64,000 bases of DNA from Burkholderiales bacterium. GTDB taxonomy: Bacteria > Pseudomonadota > Gammaproteobacteria > Burkholderiales > Nitrosomonadaceae. Under the pieces are notes generated by a model. That model saw only the letters and a list, made by a program, of their open reading frames with translations. It did not search any database and was not told the origin of the DNA. Shown here one piece after another: positions 46,301 to 55,832 of this stretch. The DNA is taken from contig JACKLR010000003.1 of assembly GCA_024235795.1 (NCBI GenBank), forward strand, positions 124,001-188,000, written 5' to 3'. Position numbers and translations under genes: made by a program. Each line of letters begins with the position of its first letter. The stretch's first letter is position 1.

Positions 46301-46814
46301 GATGACACGGCGCGGCAGAATGGCCATCATCAGTCTCGATGACGGGAAGGCCAATATTGAGCTGATTATATTTGATGAATTATTCAACGAGCACCGCAAC
46401 TGGCTCAAGGAAGATCAACTGTTGATCGCAGAAGCCAAAGTCGGCATTCGCGGCCAATATAATGATAACGAAGGCAGTGATGAATTACGTATCACTGCGG
46501 AAAAACTGTACGATCTTGCCGGTATACGCACTTATTTCGCCAAGCAGATCAGGCTCCACTGTAATTCTGATAACTTGCCTGCTACTGCAGCGTTGAAAAC
46601 ACTGCTCATGCCCTATTCCAGTCAGAATCATTCCAATTACCCTGCCAGCATGAGTAACGGTCAATTATTGTGCCCGGTCTCTCTGGTTTACCAGAACCAG
46701 GAAGCCACCTGTGAAATTACCCTGGGTGACAGCTGGCGGGTCAATCTGCACGATCAGCTGCTGCAGGCATTAACACGCCATTTCAAGACCGAGAATGTTG
46801 AGGTTGTTTATTGA
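43314..46814 (+). CDS. dnaE: DNA polymerase III alpha subunit
   Basis: The replicative polymerase, 1166 residues from ATG 43314. The ORF is open from a TTG at 43275, but the alignment-like start MSIAFAEPAFIHLRLHSEFS is the usual DnaE N-terminus. Parts in order: PHP domain (residues 1-290), polymerase core with catalytic acids in PDFDIDFCQDRR and GPGRGSGAGSLVAFSLGITD, tandem helix-hairpin-helix, OB fold and C-terminal domain near VRVQMTRRGRMAIISLDDG. It acts at the replication fork with the beta clamp. The next gene is convergent, 18 bp away. Confidence 0.96.
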   Translation: MSIAFAEPAFIHLRLHSEFSILDSTVRINNAIAKAAANQMPALAITDLTNLFGTIKFYQNARKNGIKPVIGCDVWITNESARNKPARILLLCQSYAGYLLLSRLLSRAHLENQVHGRAEIRLSWLQDEENGMDGLIALSGARFGDIGQSILKNSFQQAELQAKEWAALFPDRFYIEIQRDGHEQEEYLLQQSLIIASKLNLPVVATQSIQFLEPDDFDAHEARVCIAEGYILGDRRRPRKFTREQYFKTQQEITALFADVPAALANSVEIARRCNLELELGVNKLPVYPTPNHESLEDYLKSQVAAGLEKRMQALYPEEKARNEQLPRYQARMAFEVDTIISMGFAGYFLIVADFINWAKLNDVPVGPGRGSGAGSLVAFSLGITDLDPLRYDLLFERFLNPERVSMPDFDIDFCQDRRERVIDYVKQRYGTQSVSQIITFGTMAAKAVVRDIGRVLDLPYNFVDQLAKLVPFEIGMTLKKARELEPQLNQRAAEEEDVRNLLELAESLEGLTRNIGMHAGGVLIAPGKITDFCPIYCTESADSVVSQLDKDDVEKIGLVKFDFLGLRTLTTLDRAVSYINQSRNENFSIGELHLDDAATYALLRQGNAIGVFQFESRGMKDLLQKAKPDRFEDIIALVALYRPGPMDLIPDFIERKHGIQKIEYLDPRLEPILSPTYGIMIYQEQVMQIAQVIGGYSLGSADLLRRAMGKKKVEEMAQQRDIFVTGAVKNDLNEQNAIELFGLMEKFAGYGFNKSHAAAYALIAYQTAFLKTHYPAEFMAACLSADMDDTDKVHIFIEDSLANGLVILPPNINLSDYRFVPTDDKTIRYGLGAVKGTGESAISTILNVREQSGAFKDLFDFCNRVDRRIINRRVIESLIRVGAFDCINENRASLLASVGIAMEAAEQSSRTVNQTGLFDDFDDVMLKPALIANNPWSDREQLQQEKQGLGFYFSGHLFNTYANDIRPFIRTTLDRLNPQRETQLVAGIIHAVRVQMTRRGRMAIISLDDGKANIELIIFDELFNEHRNWLKEDQLLIAEAKVGIRGQYNDNEGSDELRITAEKLYDLAGIRTYFAKQIRLHCNSDNLPATAALKTLLMPYSSQNHSNYPASMSNGQLLCPVSLVYQNQEATCEITLGDSWRVNLHDQLLQALTRHFKTENVEVVY

Positions 46815-46831
46815 TTCTTGACAACAACCCG

Positions 46832-48118
46832 TCATTCAAACATCGGACTCATTGGATATTCCAGCGCTTCCTTCATCGCCACCAGCGATAAAACTGCTTC
46901 ACGTCCATCAATAATACGATGGTCATACGATAACGCCAAATAGTTCATCGGCCGGATAACAATCTGCCCATTTTCAACCACAGGCCTGTCTTTGGTCGCA
47001 TGAATACCCAGAATTGCACTTTGCGGCGGATTGATAATCGGTGTCGACAGCATGGAACCAAATACCCCACCATTGGTAATTGAGAACGTACCGCCGGTTA
47101 ACTCTTCGATGGTCAATTTGCCATCGCGCGCGCGCTTTGCAAAGTCCGCAATCTGTAATTCGATTTGTGCAAACGTCATTTGATCGGCATTGCGTAGAAT
47201 CGGAACCACAAGACCGCGGGGACTGCCCACTGCAATCCCGATGTCATAATAATCATGGTAAATGATTTCATTGCCTTCTACCGATGCATTAACAATGGGA
47301 TATTTTTTAAGCGCGGCAACAACCGCTTTGACGAAAAACGACATGAAACCAAGCTTGATGCCATGTTCTTTTTCAAATTCAGCACGATACCGCGTACGCA
47401 AATCCATAATGGCCTGCATGTTTACTTCGTTAAACGTTGTCAATATTGCAGCAGTCGATTGAGATTGCACCAACCGTTCAGCAATCCGCATACGCAACCG
47501 CGACATGGCCACCCGCCGGTCCAGGCGTTCACCCCTTTCTACTGCTCCGGCAGACTCTTCAGGTGTTTTGGCAAGTGGCTCAGCCTGTTTGCCGCTGGAC
47601 GACTCTTCCTCGTGAACAACTTGATGCTCGCCTTCAGCCTTGTGCTGAATATAGGCCTGTACATCTTCACGCGTAATACGCCCACCCCGCCCGGTTCCTT
47701 TGATTGCTTTGGTTTCCGATGCTTTCAAGTGATTTTCTTCAGCCAGCTTGCGCGCGGCAGGCATCAACATCGGGATAGTATGATCAACCTTATGCTCCGT
47801 TTTTTCAGCTTCAGCTTCATCATGGTCATCAACTGACTCAGTTTCTTTAGTTGATTTCGTTTCAGACTCGGATGCCGTAGCGTCGGTATCGATCTTTGCG
47901 ACGACTTCTCCACTGACTACGGTTGCACCGTCGCCCTTGATAATTTCCTTTAAAATACCGGCATGAGAAGCTGGCAATTCCAGCACGACTTTGTCAGTCT
48001 CAACATCAACTAAATTTTCATCGCGTTTAACTTGTTCACCTTCTTTTTTATGCCACGAAACCAGTGTTGCTTCTGCAACTGATTCGGATAGCATGGGTAC
48101 CTTGACTTCAACTAACAT
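46832..48118 (-). CDS. sucB: Dihydrolipoamide succinyltransferase (E2) of 2-oxoglutarate dehydrogenase
   Basis: A 428-residue E2 component. The N-terminal lipoyl domain has the lipoylated Lys in ETDKVVLELPAS (about residue 43). A linker rich in Lys/Glu and the peripheral-subunit-binding domain (MPAARKLAEENHLKASETKA) come next, and the C-terminal catalytic domain ends with SYDHRIIDGREAV. One lipoyl domain is typical for SucB. It ends the minus-strand run sdhB-sdhE-gltA-sucA-sucB and lies 13 bp after sucA. No lpd (E3) gene is adjacent, so E3 must be encoded elsewhere. Confidence 0.95.
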   Translation of the reverse strand: MLVEVKVPMLSESVAEATLVSWHKKEGEQVKRDENLVDVETDKVVLELPASHAGILKEIIKGDGATVVSGEVVAKIDTDATASESETKSTKETESVDDHDEAEAEKTEHKVDHTIPMLMPAARKLAEENHLKASETKAIKGTGRGGRITREDVQAYIQHKAEGEHQVVHEEESSSGKQAEPLAKTPEESAGAVERGERLDRRVAMSRLRMRIAERLVQSQSTAAILTTFNEVNMQAIMDLRTRYRAEFEKEHGIKLGFMSFFVKAVVAALKKYPIVNASVEGNEIIYHDYYDIGIAVGSPRGLVVPILRNADQMTFAQIELQIADFAKRARDGKLTIEELTGGTFSITNGGVFGSMLSTPIINPPQSAILGIHATKDRPVVENGQIVIRPMNYLALSYDHRIIDGREAVLSLVAMKEALEYPMSPMFE

Positions 48119-48131
48119 AGTGCCCCCTTTT

Positions 48132-50978
48132 CTATAATTTCTCCCGGAACGCCGCCTCTATGACTTCTTTCTGCTGCATTTTATGTATCGCCAGATATCC
48201 GACTGATGGAGAAGCAGATGAAGGCCGCAAAGCGTAACCCAGTATCTGGGTAGGCTTCATATTTCGTAGCAGATAATGCTGAATACGGTGCCAGGCACCT
48301 TGATTCCCTGGTTCCTCCTGACACCAGACCACTTCTTTTGCTTTACTGTAACGCTTAATTTCCTGTTTGAATTCTTCATGCGGAAACGGATAAAGCTGTT
48401 CCAGCCGTATAATAGCCATATTATCTATCTGATTTTCTTTACGATAAGCCCTAAGTTCATAATATATTTTTCCACTGCACACAATGATACGCTTTACGTT
48501 CTTCGGCACCAAAGTTTCTGATTCTGGAATCACTGGGAAAAAAGACGCGTTCGCCAGTTCCTCGAGGGACGAAACCGATTCTTTATGCCGCAACATACTC
48601 TTTGGACTCATAATAATCAATGGCTTGCGTAAAGGCCGAATCATTTGCCGTCGCAACAAGTGAAACATTTGGGCAGGTGTTGAAGGAATACAAACCTGGA
48701 TATTGTAATCCGCGCAAAGCTGCAGAAAACGCTCCAGCCGTGCAGATGAATGTTCCGGGCCCTGACCTTCATAACCGTGCGGCAACAGCATCACCAAACC
48801 GCACAAACGCCCCCATTTAGCTTCTCCGGATGCAATAAACTGGTCTATAACCACTTGTGCACCATTGCAAAAATCACCAAACTGCGCTTCCCAGATGACA
48901 AGTTCATGTGGCTGTGCGGTCGCATAACCATATTCGAATCCCAATACCGCCTCTTCCGACAGAATCGAATTAATCACCACAAAATCGGGTTGCCCGGGTG
49001 AGATATAACGCAGCGGGACATGGATTTTTTTGTCTTCCAGAGATGTATCCTGATTATGCAGCACAGCATGCCGATGAAAAAAGGTGCCACGTTCAGAATC
49101 CTGTCCAGAAATCCGTATCGGAAAACCCTCATAAAGTAGCGCCGCATATGCCAAATTCTCCGCCATACCCCAATCCAATGGCAATTTTCCTTCTCCCATC
49201 AACCGCCTGTCATCAATGATTTTTTCTACCCGTTTATGCAGTATAAACTTCTCCGGAATAGTCGTTAAACGTACGGCCAGTTGTTGAAGGACATCAAACG
49301 CAATACCTGTTTTTACGGGCTGATTCCACTTAAAAGGTTTGTGAAAAGCAGCCCAATTTACCGAATAGGGGGATTTGTAGTTATAGCGAATATTTTTATT
49401 TGGATTAATTCCGGAATCCATCGCGTCGCGGTATGCCTTAACCATCGCATCCGCCTCACCCGGCTGAATGATGCCTTCCGCTTCCAGTTTATCGGCATAG
49501 CGCTGACGTGTTCCGGGATGCTGACTAACGATTTGATACATTCTGGGCTGGGTGACCATCGGATCATCCTGCTCATTATGTCCCAGACGTCGGAAGCAAA
49601 CCATATCAATCACAACATCTTTATGGAAATTCATCCGGTAATCCAAAGCAAGCTCAGTAATCATGGTCACAGCTTCAGGATCATCGCCATTCACATGAAA
49701 AACAGGTGCCTCAACCATTTTAGCCACATCAGTGCAATACAATGTGGAGCGGCTTTCACGTGGATCAGACGTGGTAAAGCCAATCTGATTATTGATAATG
49801 ATGTGAATTGTTCCGCCAGTACCATAGCCGCTGGTCTGTGACAGATTAAGCGTTTCCATAACCACACCCTGTCCGGCAAACGCGGCATCACCATGAATCA
49901 AAACAGGCAGAACTTTGTCGCCACGTCTGTCACGAAAACGATGCTGACGAGCGCGTACTGATCCTTCTACAACAGGGTCAACAATTTCCAGATGTGACGG
50001 GTTAAACGCTAACGCCAGACGTACCAGTCCTCCTGACGTTTTAATAGCGGAAGAAAAGCCCTGATGGTACTTAACATCGCCAGAGGGAAGATCCTGCGCA
50101 AATTTTTCTTCGAATTCTCGAAATAGATCAGCCGGCATTTTTCCTAAAGTATTGACCAATACATTAAGCCTTGCCCGATGCGCCATTCCGATAACAATTT
50201 CATCGATACGCGATTTTCCCGAACATTCCATCAGGCAATCGAGCAACGGGATAAGGCTTTCATTGCCTTCCCCTGAAAACCGTTTTTGACCGATATACCG
50301 GGTGTGCAAATACTTTTCCAAACCTTCGGCAGCGCTTAACCGCTCCAGGATATGCTTTTTGTATTCATTGCTGTAATTTGGATTGGACCGCTTAATTTCC
50401 AGTCTGCTCTGTATCCAGCGCTTCTGCTCCACTGACGAAATATACATATATTCCGCGCCAATTGTGCCACAATAGGTTTCTTTTAAAATCTGCAAAATTT
50501 CACGTAGAGGCGCATGATCAGGGCCTGCCAATGAACCCGTATTGAATACGGTGTCCATATCTTTTTCGGTAAACCCAAAATTTGCCGGATCGAGTTCTGT
50601 TCGATAGGGCTTTTGATCGAATTGCAACGGATCCAGTAAAGCCTGACTCAATCCCAGGTAACGGTACATATTGATTAATTGAAGAACAGCAACTTGCTTA
50701 CGGTCATCCGTATCCACCTGTATAACATCGGGCAAAACGATAATACCTTCAGCCTGCTTACCACCTTTATGGGATTTCGTCGGCTCACCTTGTTCTTTTA
50801 TCGTTGCGCTTTTAACAAGCTGGCTGACAGGAAAACCTTTCGCCTGTTGTATCTGGTCAAAATATTCCCGCCATGCGGGATCAACTGAAATCGGATTATG
50901 CAGGTATTCCTCATATATCGCTTCAATAAAAGGCGCATTCGAACCGAACAGCAAGGAATCCTGCAACTGCTTATTCAT
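48132..50978 (-). CDS. sucA: 2-oxoglutarate dehydrogenase E1 component
   Basis: A 948-residue thiamine diphosphate-dependent E1, normal length for SucA. Visible hallmarks: N-terminal NAPFIEAIYEEYLHNPISVD, MAHRARLNVLVNTLGKMP, the ThDP-binding HGDAAFAGQGVVMETLNLSQ and IIINNQIGFTT, and a C-terminal region with VWCQEEPGNQGAWHRIQHYL. It decarboxylates 2-oxoglutarate and passes the succinyl group to SucB. It lies 23 bp after gltA. Ammonia oxidisers often encode these genes although 2-oxoglutarate dehydrogenase activity is low in autotrophic growth. Confidence 0.96.
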   Translation of the reverse strand: MNKQLQDSLLFGSNAPFIEAIYEEYLHNPISVDPAWREYFDQIQQAKGFPVSQLVKSATIKEQGEPTKSHKGGKQAEGIIVLPDVIQVDTDDRKQVAVLQLINMYRYLGLSQALLDPLQFDQKPYRTELDPANFGFTEKDMDTVFNTGSLAGPDHAPLREILQILKETYCGTIGAEYMYISSVEQKRWIQSRLEIKRSNPNYSNEYKKHILERLSAAEGLEKYLHTRYIGQKRFSGEGNESLIPLLDCLMECSGKSRIDEIVIGMAHRARLNVLVNTLGKMPADLFREFEEKFAQDLPSGDVKYHQGFSSAIKTSGGLVRLALAFNPSHLEIVDPVVEGSVRARQHRFRDRRGDKVLPVLIHGDAAFAGQGVVMETLNLSQTSGYGTGGTIHIIINNQIGFTTSDPRESRSTLYCTDVAKMVEAPVFHVNGDDPEAVTMITELALDYRMNFHKDVVIDMVCFRRLGHNEQDDPMVTQPRMYQIVSQHPGTRQRYADKLEAEGIIQPGEADAMVKAYRDAMDSGINPNKNIRYNYKSPYSVNWAAFHKPFKWNQPVKTGIAFDVLQQLAVRLTTIPEKFILHKRVEKIIDDRRLMGEGKLPLDWGMAENLAYAALLYEGFPIRISGQDSERGTFFHRHAVLHNQDTSLEDKKIHVPLRYISPGQPDFVVINSILSEEAVLGFEYGYATAQPHELVIWEAQFGDFCNGAQVVIDQFIASGEAKWGRLCGLVMLLPHGYEGQGPEHSSARLERFLQLCADYNIQVCIPSTPAQMFHLLRRQMIRPLRKPLIIMSPKSMLRHKESVSSLEELANASFFPVIPESETLVPKNVKRIIVCSGKIYYELRAYRKENQIDNMAIIRLEQLYPFPHEEFKQEIKRYSKAKEVVWCQEEPGNQGAWHRIQHYLLRNMKPTQILGYALRPSSASPSVGYLAIHKMQQKEVIEAAFREKL

Positions 50979-51001
50979 TTCGGACAGTCTCGACTAAAAA
51001 A

Positions 51002-52300
51002 TTATTTACGGAAATCAGCTGGCACATCACGCATCGGCGTACCTGTATACAATTGGCGAGGGCGTCCAATCTTGTGATCAGGATCAGAAATCATTTCATT
51101 CCATTGCGCAACCCAACCTATCGTTCGCGCCATCGCAAAAATCGCTGTAAACATAATGGTTGGTATACCCAGTGCGCGTTGCACGATACCAGAATAGAAA
51201 TCAACATTCGGATACAGTTTTCTGGAAATGAAGTAATCATCCTCCAATGCAATTCTTTCCAGTTCGAGCGCAAGTTTGAACAAACGATCATTCTGCAGCC
51301 CCAGCACATTCAGAACCTCATGACAGGTTTCACGCATTAATGTCGCACGCGGGTCAAAATTCTTGTATACCCGATGCCCAAAACCCATCAACCGATAGTT
51401 TTCATCGGGATCCTTAGCGCGTTTGATATATTCATTGATACGCGAAACATCACCGATTTCTTCGAGCATGTGCAAACAGGCCTCATTTGCCCCGCCATGT
51501 GCCGGTCCCCACAAACAGGCAATTCCTGCAGCCACGCAGGCAAACGGATTAGCGCCGCTAGAACCGGCCAGGCGTACTGTTGACGTTGAAGCATTTTGTT
51601 CATGATCGGCATGCAGAATCAGAATACGATCCAAAGCACGTACAATTCGGGGGTCGGTCTTATAATCTTCGGTCGGTAATGAAAACATCATATGCAGAAA
51701 ATTTTCAGCATAACTGAGGTCGTTCCGTGGATAAATATAGGGTTGTCCGATATTGTATTTATACGCCATCGCCGCAATCGTTGGCATTTTCGCAATTAAC
51801 CGCATCGCAGATAACTCGCGATGACCTGCATCAGAAATATCCATCGCCTCATGATAAAATGCAGACAAAGCACCGACAACCCCAACCATCACGGCCATTG
51901 GATGCGCATCCCTACGAAATCCACCAAAAAGCTTGACGAGTTGTTCATGCAACATCGTATGATGTTTGATCACACTGTCAAAACTGGCTTTTTCCGCTGC
52001 TTTAGGCAGTTCTCCATGCATCAAGAGATAGCAAATTTCAATAAAGTCACATTGTCTTGCAAGCTGGTCAATCGGATAGCCACGATATAACAAAATCCCC
52101 TTATCACCATCAATAAAAGTAATTTCAGAACTATTACTGGCAGTAGATAAAAAACCTGGGTCATAGGTAAATAATCCACTTTTGGCATGCAATTTACGGA
52201 TATCCACCACATCAGGACCCACAGTCCCAGATATAACCGGAAGCTCTATGGATTCACCGCCATCGCCAAAACTCAAGGTTGCTGTACCTTTTTGTGCCAT
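51002..52300 (-). CDS. gltA: Citrate synthase, type II
   Basis: A 432-residue hexameric-type citrate synthase. Catalytic residues: the His in GPAHGGANEA, the His in MGFGHRVYKNFDPRA, and the Asp in LYPNVDFYSGIV. The N-terminal domain with SGTVGPDVVDIRKLHAKSGL is typical of GltA of Gram-negatives. It condenses acetyl-CoA with oxaloacetate. It lies in the minus-strand TCA run, 129 bp downstream of sdhE, and leads directly into sucA; the 129-bp gap may hold a separate promoter. Confidence 0.97.
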   Translation of the reverse strand: MAQKGTATLSFGDGGESIELPVISGTVGPDVVDIRKLHAKSGLFTYDPGFLSTASNSSEITFIDGDKGILLYRGYPIDQLARQCDFIEICYLLMHGELPKAAEKASFDSVIKHHTMLHEQLVKLFGGFRRDAHPMAVMVGVVGALSAFYHEAMDISDAGHRELSAMRLIAKMPTIAAMAYKYNIGQPYIYPRNDLSYAENFLHMMFSLPTEDYKTDPRIVRALDRILILHADHEQNASTSTVRLAGSSGANPFACVAAGIACLWGPAHGGANEACLHMLEEIGDVSRINEYIKRAKDPDENYRLMGFGHRVYKNFDPRATLMRETCHEVLNVLGLQNDRLFKLALELERIALEDDYFISRKLYPNVDFYSGIVQRALGIPTIMFTAIFAMARTIGWVAQWNEMISDPDHKIGRPRQLYTGTPMRDVPADFRK

Positions 52301-52429
52301 TTTACTTCTCCACGTATTGCAATAAATCAGATTATTGGATGATGTTATATTTTACTATAGATGTTTTACACACTTTTGGACATAAAAACGAGCAGGAGTG
52401 CTATGCAACTTGTTCGTTCGACCTAGACG

Positions 52430-52663
52430 CTAACTATTCTGCAGCAATTTTATTACCGGTAACAGGTCATCGTCCATGACTGGCTTTCTTGCACAAATCA
52501 AATCCCACAAGTCATTATCGGCAAGTGAGAGCAATCTCTCAAACTGGATTAATTCTTCACTACCCAGCTGGCAATAATATTGATCCATAAAGCGCTGAAG
52601 AATAATGTCTAGTTCCAACATTCCACGCCGGCACCGCCAGCGTGCGCGCTCGTAGTCTTTCAT
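52430..52663 (-). CDS. sdhE: Succinate dehydrogenase assembly factor 2 (flavinylation)
   Basis: A 77-residue protein with the SdhE hallmark RRGMLELDIIL (RGxxE), which helps attach FAD to SdhA. It overlaps the sdhB stop by 4 bp (ATGA), so it is translationally coupled with sdhB. Confidence 0.92.
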   Translation of the reverse strand: MKDYERARWRCRRGMLELDIILQRFMDQYYCQLGSEELIQFERLLSLADNDLWDLICARKPVMDDDLLPVIKLLQNS

Positions 52664-53355
52664 ATCGTTCTTTTAACCATCATATCTTTTATTTTGCCAA
52701 TTGCACTGGTTGGGTTGAGTCCTTTTGGACACGCGGCCACACAATTCATAATGGAATGGCAACGAAACAAACGGTAGGGATCTTCTAAATAATCGAGTCG
52801 CTCTGCGGTCGCCTGGTCGCGGCTATCTGCCAGAAAACGATAAGCCTGCAATAATCCCGCCGGACCAACAAATTTATCAGGATTCCACCAAAATGAAGGA
52901 CATGAAGTAGAGCAACATGCGCATAAGATACATTCATAAGCGCCTTCCAGCTCAGCACGTTCCTCTGGAGATTGTAAGCGTTCGGTTTCAGGCGGCGGAT
53001 TATGATTGATCAAATAAGGTTTAATTGAATGATATTGCTGATAGAACTGGGTCATGTCAACAATCAAATCGCGGATAACGGGCAAACCAGGCAACGGACG
53101 AACCTCTATGGGCTCCTTTAAACCCTTTAACGGCGTAATACAAGCCAGACCATTACGTCCGTTAATATTCATCGCATCCGATCCGCACACCCCTTCAGTA
53201 CAGGAACGCCTTAAACTTAAGCTGTCGTCTGCAGATTTAATCCGGATAAGTGCATCGAGCAACATCTTATCCGTTGCGGCCAGCTCAATATCATAATCCT
53301 GCATATAAGGCTTATCGTTTTTATCAGGATCATAACGGTAAATTGAAAATTTCAT
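52660..53355 (-). CDS. sdhB: Succinate dehydrogenase iron-sulfur subunit
   Basis: A 231-residue SdhB with the three cluster motifs: [2Fe-2S] in RRSCTEGVCGSDAMNINGRN, and the two others in CILCACCSTSCPSFWW and CHSIMNCVAACPKGLNPT. It transfers electrons from SdhA to quinone at the inner membrane. It is the first gene of the TCA run. Its usual partners sdhC, sdhD and sdhA are not next to it; the upstream 187 bp to der holds no gene. They must lie elsewhere. Confidence 0.95.
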   Translation of the reverse strand: MKFSIYRYDPDKNDKPYMQDYDIELAATDKMLLDALIRIKSADDSLSLRRSCTEGVCGSDAMNINGRNGLACITPLKGLKEPIEVRPLPGLPVIRDLIVDMTQFYQQYHSIKPYLINHNPPPETERLQSPEERAELEGAYECILCACCSTSCPSFWWNPDKFVGPAGLLQAYRFLADSRDQATAERLDYLEDPYRLFRCHSIMNCVAACPKGLNPTSAIGKIKDMMVKRTI

Positions 53356-53542
53356 CGCTGACTCCTTTCTATTCCTATATTCACAATCAAGAGGACGCTT
53401 CCACGAAAAACAAGCTGCAGTTTAACAGATGGATAGCGATATGGTACAGGACATCACTTGAATGCCGTCATGTGATATTGACAAATAGTGTTGATCTCAG
53501 ATTACTGATATTCTGTACTTAACAAGTAACCCGTCATCGCTA

Positions 53543-54940
53543 TCAACCATACTTCTTGCGGTTACGCCTGCGTCGATTATGTGCACGCCTGGCTTCCACA
53601 TCGGTTAGTGGCACGGGCTTCTTATGTGCATAGGGATTATGTCCGCTTTTGAATTCTATCCGCACTGGCGTGCCAGACAGATTGAAACTGTCACGAAAAA
53701 AACTTTCCAGATAACGTCGATACGTTTCCGGCACGTGATCGAGCATACTCCCATGAATGACAATAAGCGGTGGATTTGACCCTCCCTGATGCGCATAACG
53801 TAATTTCGGGCGGGACATGCCGCCACGTGGCGGCGCATGCTTCTCCACTGCAGCCTGAAGAGCTCGTGTTAACCGTGGCGTGGATAAGTCAGCCATTGCA
53901 GCGGCATATGCCTGATCAATGGATAACAACAGTTTTTGTAAACCGGTACCTTTTAAAGCAGAAATATAGTGTAATCTGGCGAAACTGAGAAAACCAATTT
54001 TTCGGGTCAGTTCATGTTTTATGACTTCGCGTTGATAATGGTCAAGCCCATCCCACTTGTTTACGGCCACAACCAATGCGCGGCCTGACTGTAAAATAAA
54101 ATCAGCGATATGGGCATCCTGTTCGGCAATCTCGCTCCTGGCATCGAGCACCAATACCACCACATTCGCATCTTCTACTGTCTGCAGCGTTTTAATTGCT
54201 GAGAATTTTTCTACGGTTTCCTGTACCTTACCGCGTCGTCGCAGTCCGGCGGTATCGATGAGCGTGTAATGTCTATCTTTATGCTCAAAATCGATATAAA
54301 TGCTATCTCTTGTCGTGCCGGGCTGATCAAAGGCGATCACACGCTCCTCACCAAGCAGTGTATTAATCAGCGTTGATTTGCCGACATTGGGACGACCCAC
54401 AATTGCAATTCTGGGATGCTTGCACTCACTGTGCGCTTCATCAAATTCAGGAAAATCAGCAAGCGCAAGCGCCGCCAGCTCGTTGACATGATCACCATGC
54501 AATGCTGAAATCGCATAGGGTATACCCAGGCCAAGCTCATGAAATTCAGCAGTTACAACGGCATCAGCCATTCCCTCTGTTTTATTAACAACCAACAGGA
54601 TTTTCAGACCTTTTTTCCGCAACAGATCTGCGATGATTCTGTCTTGTGCAGTCACACCCTGACGGCCATCTACAATAAAAAGCACCTTATCCGCTTCATC
54701 AATCGCCTGCAGGGACTGTTGTGCCATCGCATGCATAATCCCGTCTTTAGTCACCGGCTCCAGCCCTCCGGTATCCATAACCAGATACGGTTTGTCGCCA
54801 ACCCTGCCATGACCGTAATGGCGGTCTCGCGTTAATCCGGGAATATCTGCAACAATAGCATCGCGGCTGCGCGTCAGACGGTTAAAAAGGGTTGATTTGC
54901 CCACATTAGGACGGCCAACCAAAACAAGTGTGGGTTTCAT
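53543..54940 (-). CDS. der: Ribosome-associated GTPase Der (EngA)
   Basis: A 465-residue protein with two G domains in tandem, each with a P-loop GRPNVGKST (residues 8-16 and about 182-190), and the NKxD-type motifs VVNKTEG and VVAVNKWDGLDH. The C-terminal KH-like domain (from about 355) ends with RRAHNRRRRNRKKYG. It takes part in 50S ribosome assembly. It is transcribed on the minus strand after dsbC, with about 140 bp between. Confidence 0.95.
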   Translation of the reverse strand: MKPTLVLVGRPNVGKSTLFNRLTRSRDAIVADIPGLTRDRHYGHGRVGDKPYLVMDTGGLEPVTKDGIMHAMAQQSLQAIDEADKVLFIVDGRQGVTAQDRIIADLLRKKGLKILLVVNKTEGMADAVVTAEFHELGLGIPYAISALHGDHVNELAALALADFPEFDEAHSECKHPRIAIVGRPNVGKSTLINTLLGEERVIAFDQPGTTRDSIYIDFEHKDRHYTLIDTAGLRRRGKVQETVEKFSAIKTLQTVEDANVVVLVLDARSEIAEQDAHIADFILQSGRALVVAVNKWDGLDHYQREVIKHELTRKIGFLSFARLHYISALKGTGLQKLLLSIDQAYAAAMADLSTPRLTRALQAAVEKHAPPRGGMSRPKLRYAHQGGSNPPLIVIHGSMLDHVPETYRRYLESFFRDSFNLSGTPVRIEFKSGHNPYAHKKPVPLTDVEARRAHNRRRRNRKKYG

Positions 54941-55080
54941 CTTACCTTGAAACGAATACTTTTAGAAACAGATGAAGCAAACTGAATTTTATACCTGAAA
55001 AAGACACATGCCCGGCCTGCGTTTTCATACAAAATGAAGCTTGTTTTTCAACAACCTGATAACGTTTATTGTTTATATCG

Positions 55081-55809
55081 TTAATCTTTCGTCACCTTGC
55101 TCGCATCCTGCAATTTATCTTCAATCGCGGTTGCCGGAATCATGCCGCCAACGATAGAGCCATCGGCGAAAATCAAGGTCGGTGTACCGGTTACACGGTT
55201 TTCCTGACCGGATCTCAGCAGCGTCGGTATCGGCGTTTCACAATCCTGATCTTTTGGCGCAACACCTCTGAGCATAAAATCATCCCACGCCTTGATCTGA
55301 TCCTGGGCACACCAGATTGAGGTGGAAAGCTCTACCGAGCCTCTCAAAACCGGATAAAGCAAGGTATAGATAGTGACATCTGTAATACTCAGCAGTTCTT
55401 TTTCGAGTTGTTTGCAGTATGGGCAGTTAGGATCGGTAAATACCGCAAGTTTGCGCTCGCCATTTCCCTTGACAATCTTGATGGCAAATTCCAACGGCAG
55501 GGTATCCAGCGGCACACGGCGCGCAGCTTTGATTTCCTGCAAACGTTCATTGGTTACGCTGGTCCGGGTTTTGGTATCAACGATATGACCAAAGAAAAAG
55601 TATTCCGCCTTTTCATCGGTATAAAAAAGCTCTCCACCGACCAGGGCTTCATAAAGCCCCAAATATGGTGTTTTGCGCAGACTTTCAATTGTTGCCCCAG
55701 GGAAATGGGGTTCAATGGCCTTTTTGACCGCTTCTTCATCCGCCCAGGTTATGCCGGGAAAAAGACAGAGTAACAGGATTGGAATGAATCGCTTCAAATG
55801 CATGGCCAT
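55081..55809 (-). CDS. dsbC: Periplasmic disulfide isomerase DsbC
   Basis: A 242-residue secreted thioredoxin-fold protein. Signal peptide is residues 1-23 (hydrophobic FIPILLLCLFPGITWA). The N-terminal dimerisation domain ends near residue 85 and the active site CPYC is at residues 129-132 (VFTDPNCPYCKQLEK), with cis-Pro in VTGTPTLIF. DsbC corrects wrong disulfides. It follows the ubiquinone-type monooxygenase gene on the same strand by 23 bp, an arrangement common in betaproteobacteria. Confidence 0.93.
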   Translation of the reverse strand: MAMHLKRFIPILLLCLFPGITWADEEAVKKAIEPHFPGATIESLRKTPYLGLYEALVGGELFYTDEKAEYFFFGHIVDTKTRTSVTNERLQEIKAARRVPLDTLPLEFAIKIVKGNGERKLAVFTDPNCPYCKQLEKELLSITDVTIYTLLYPVLRGSVELSTSIWCAQDQIKAWDDFMLRGVAPKDQDCETPIPTLLRSGQENRVTGTPTLIFADGSIVGGMIPATAIEDKLQDASKVTKD

Positions 55810-55832
55810 TTTGACTCCTTGTTAAATACAGA

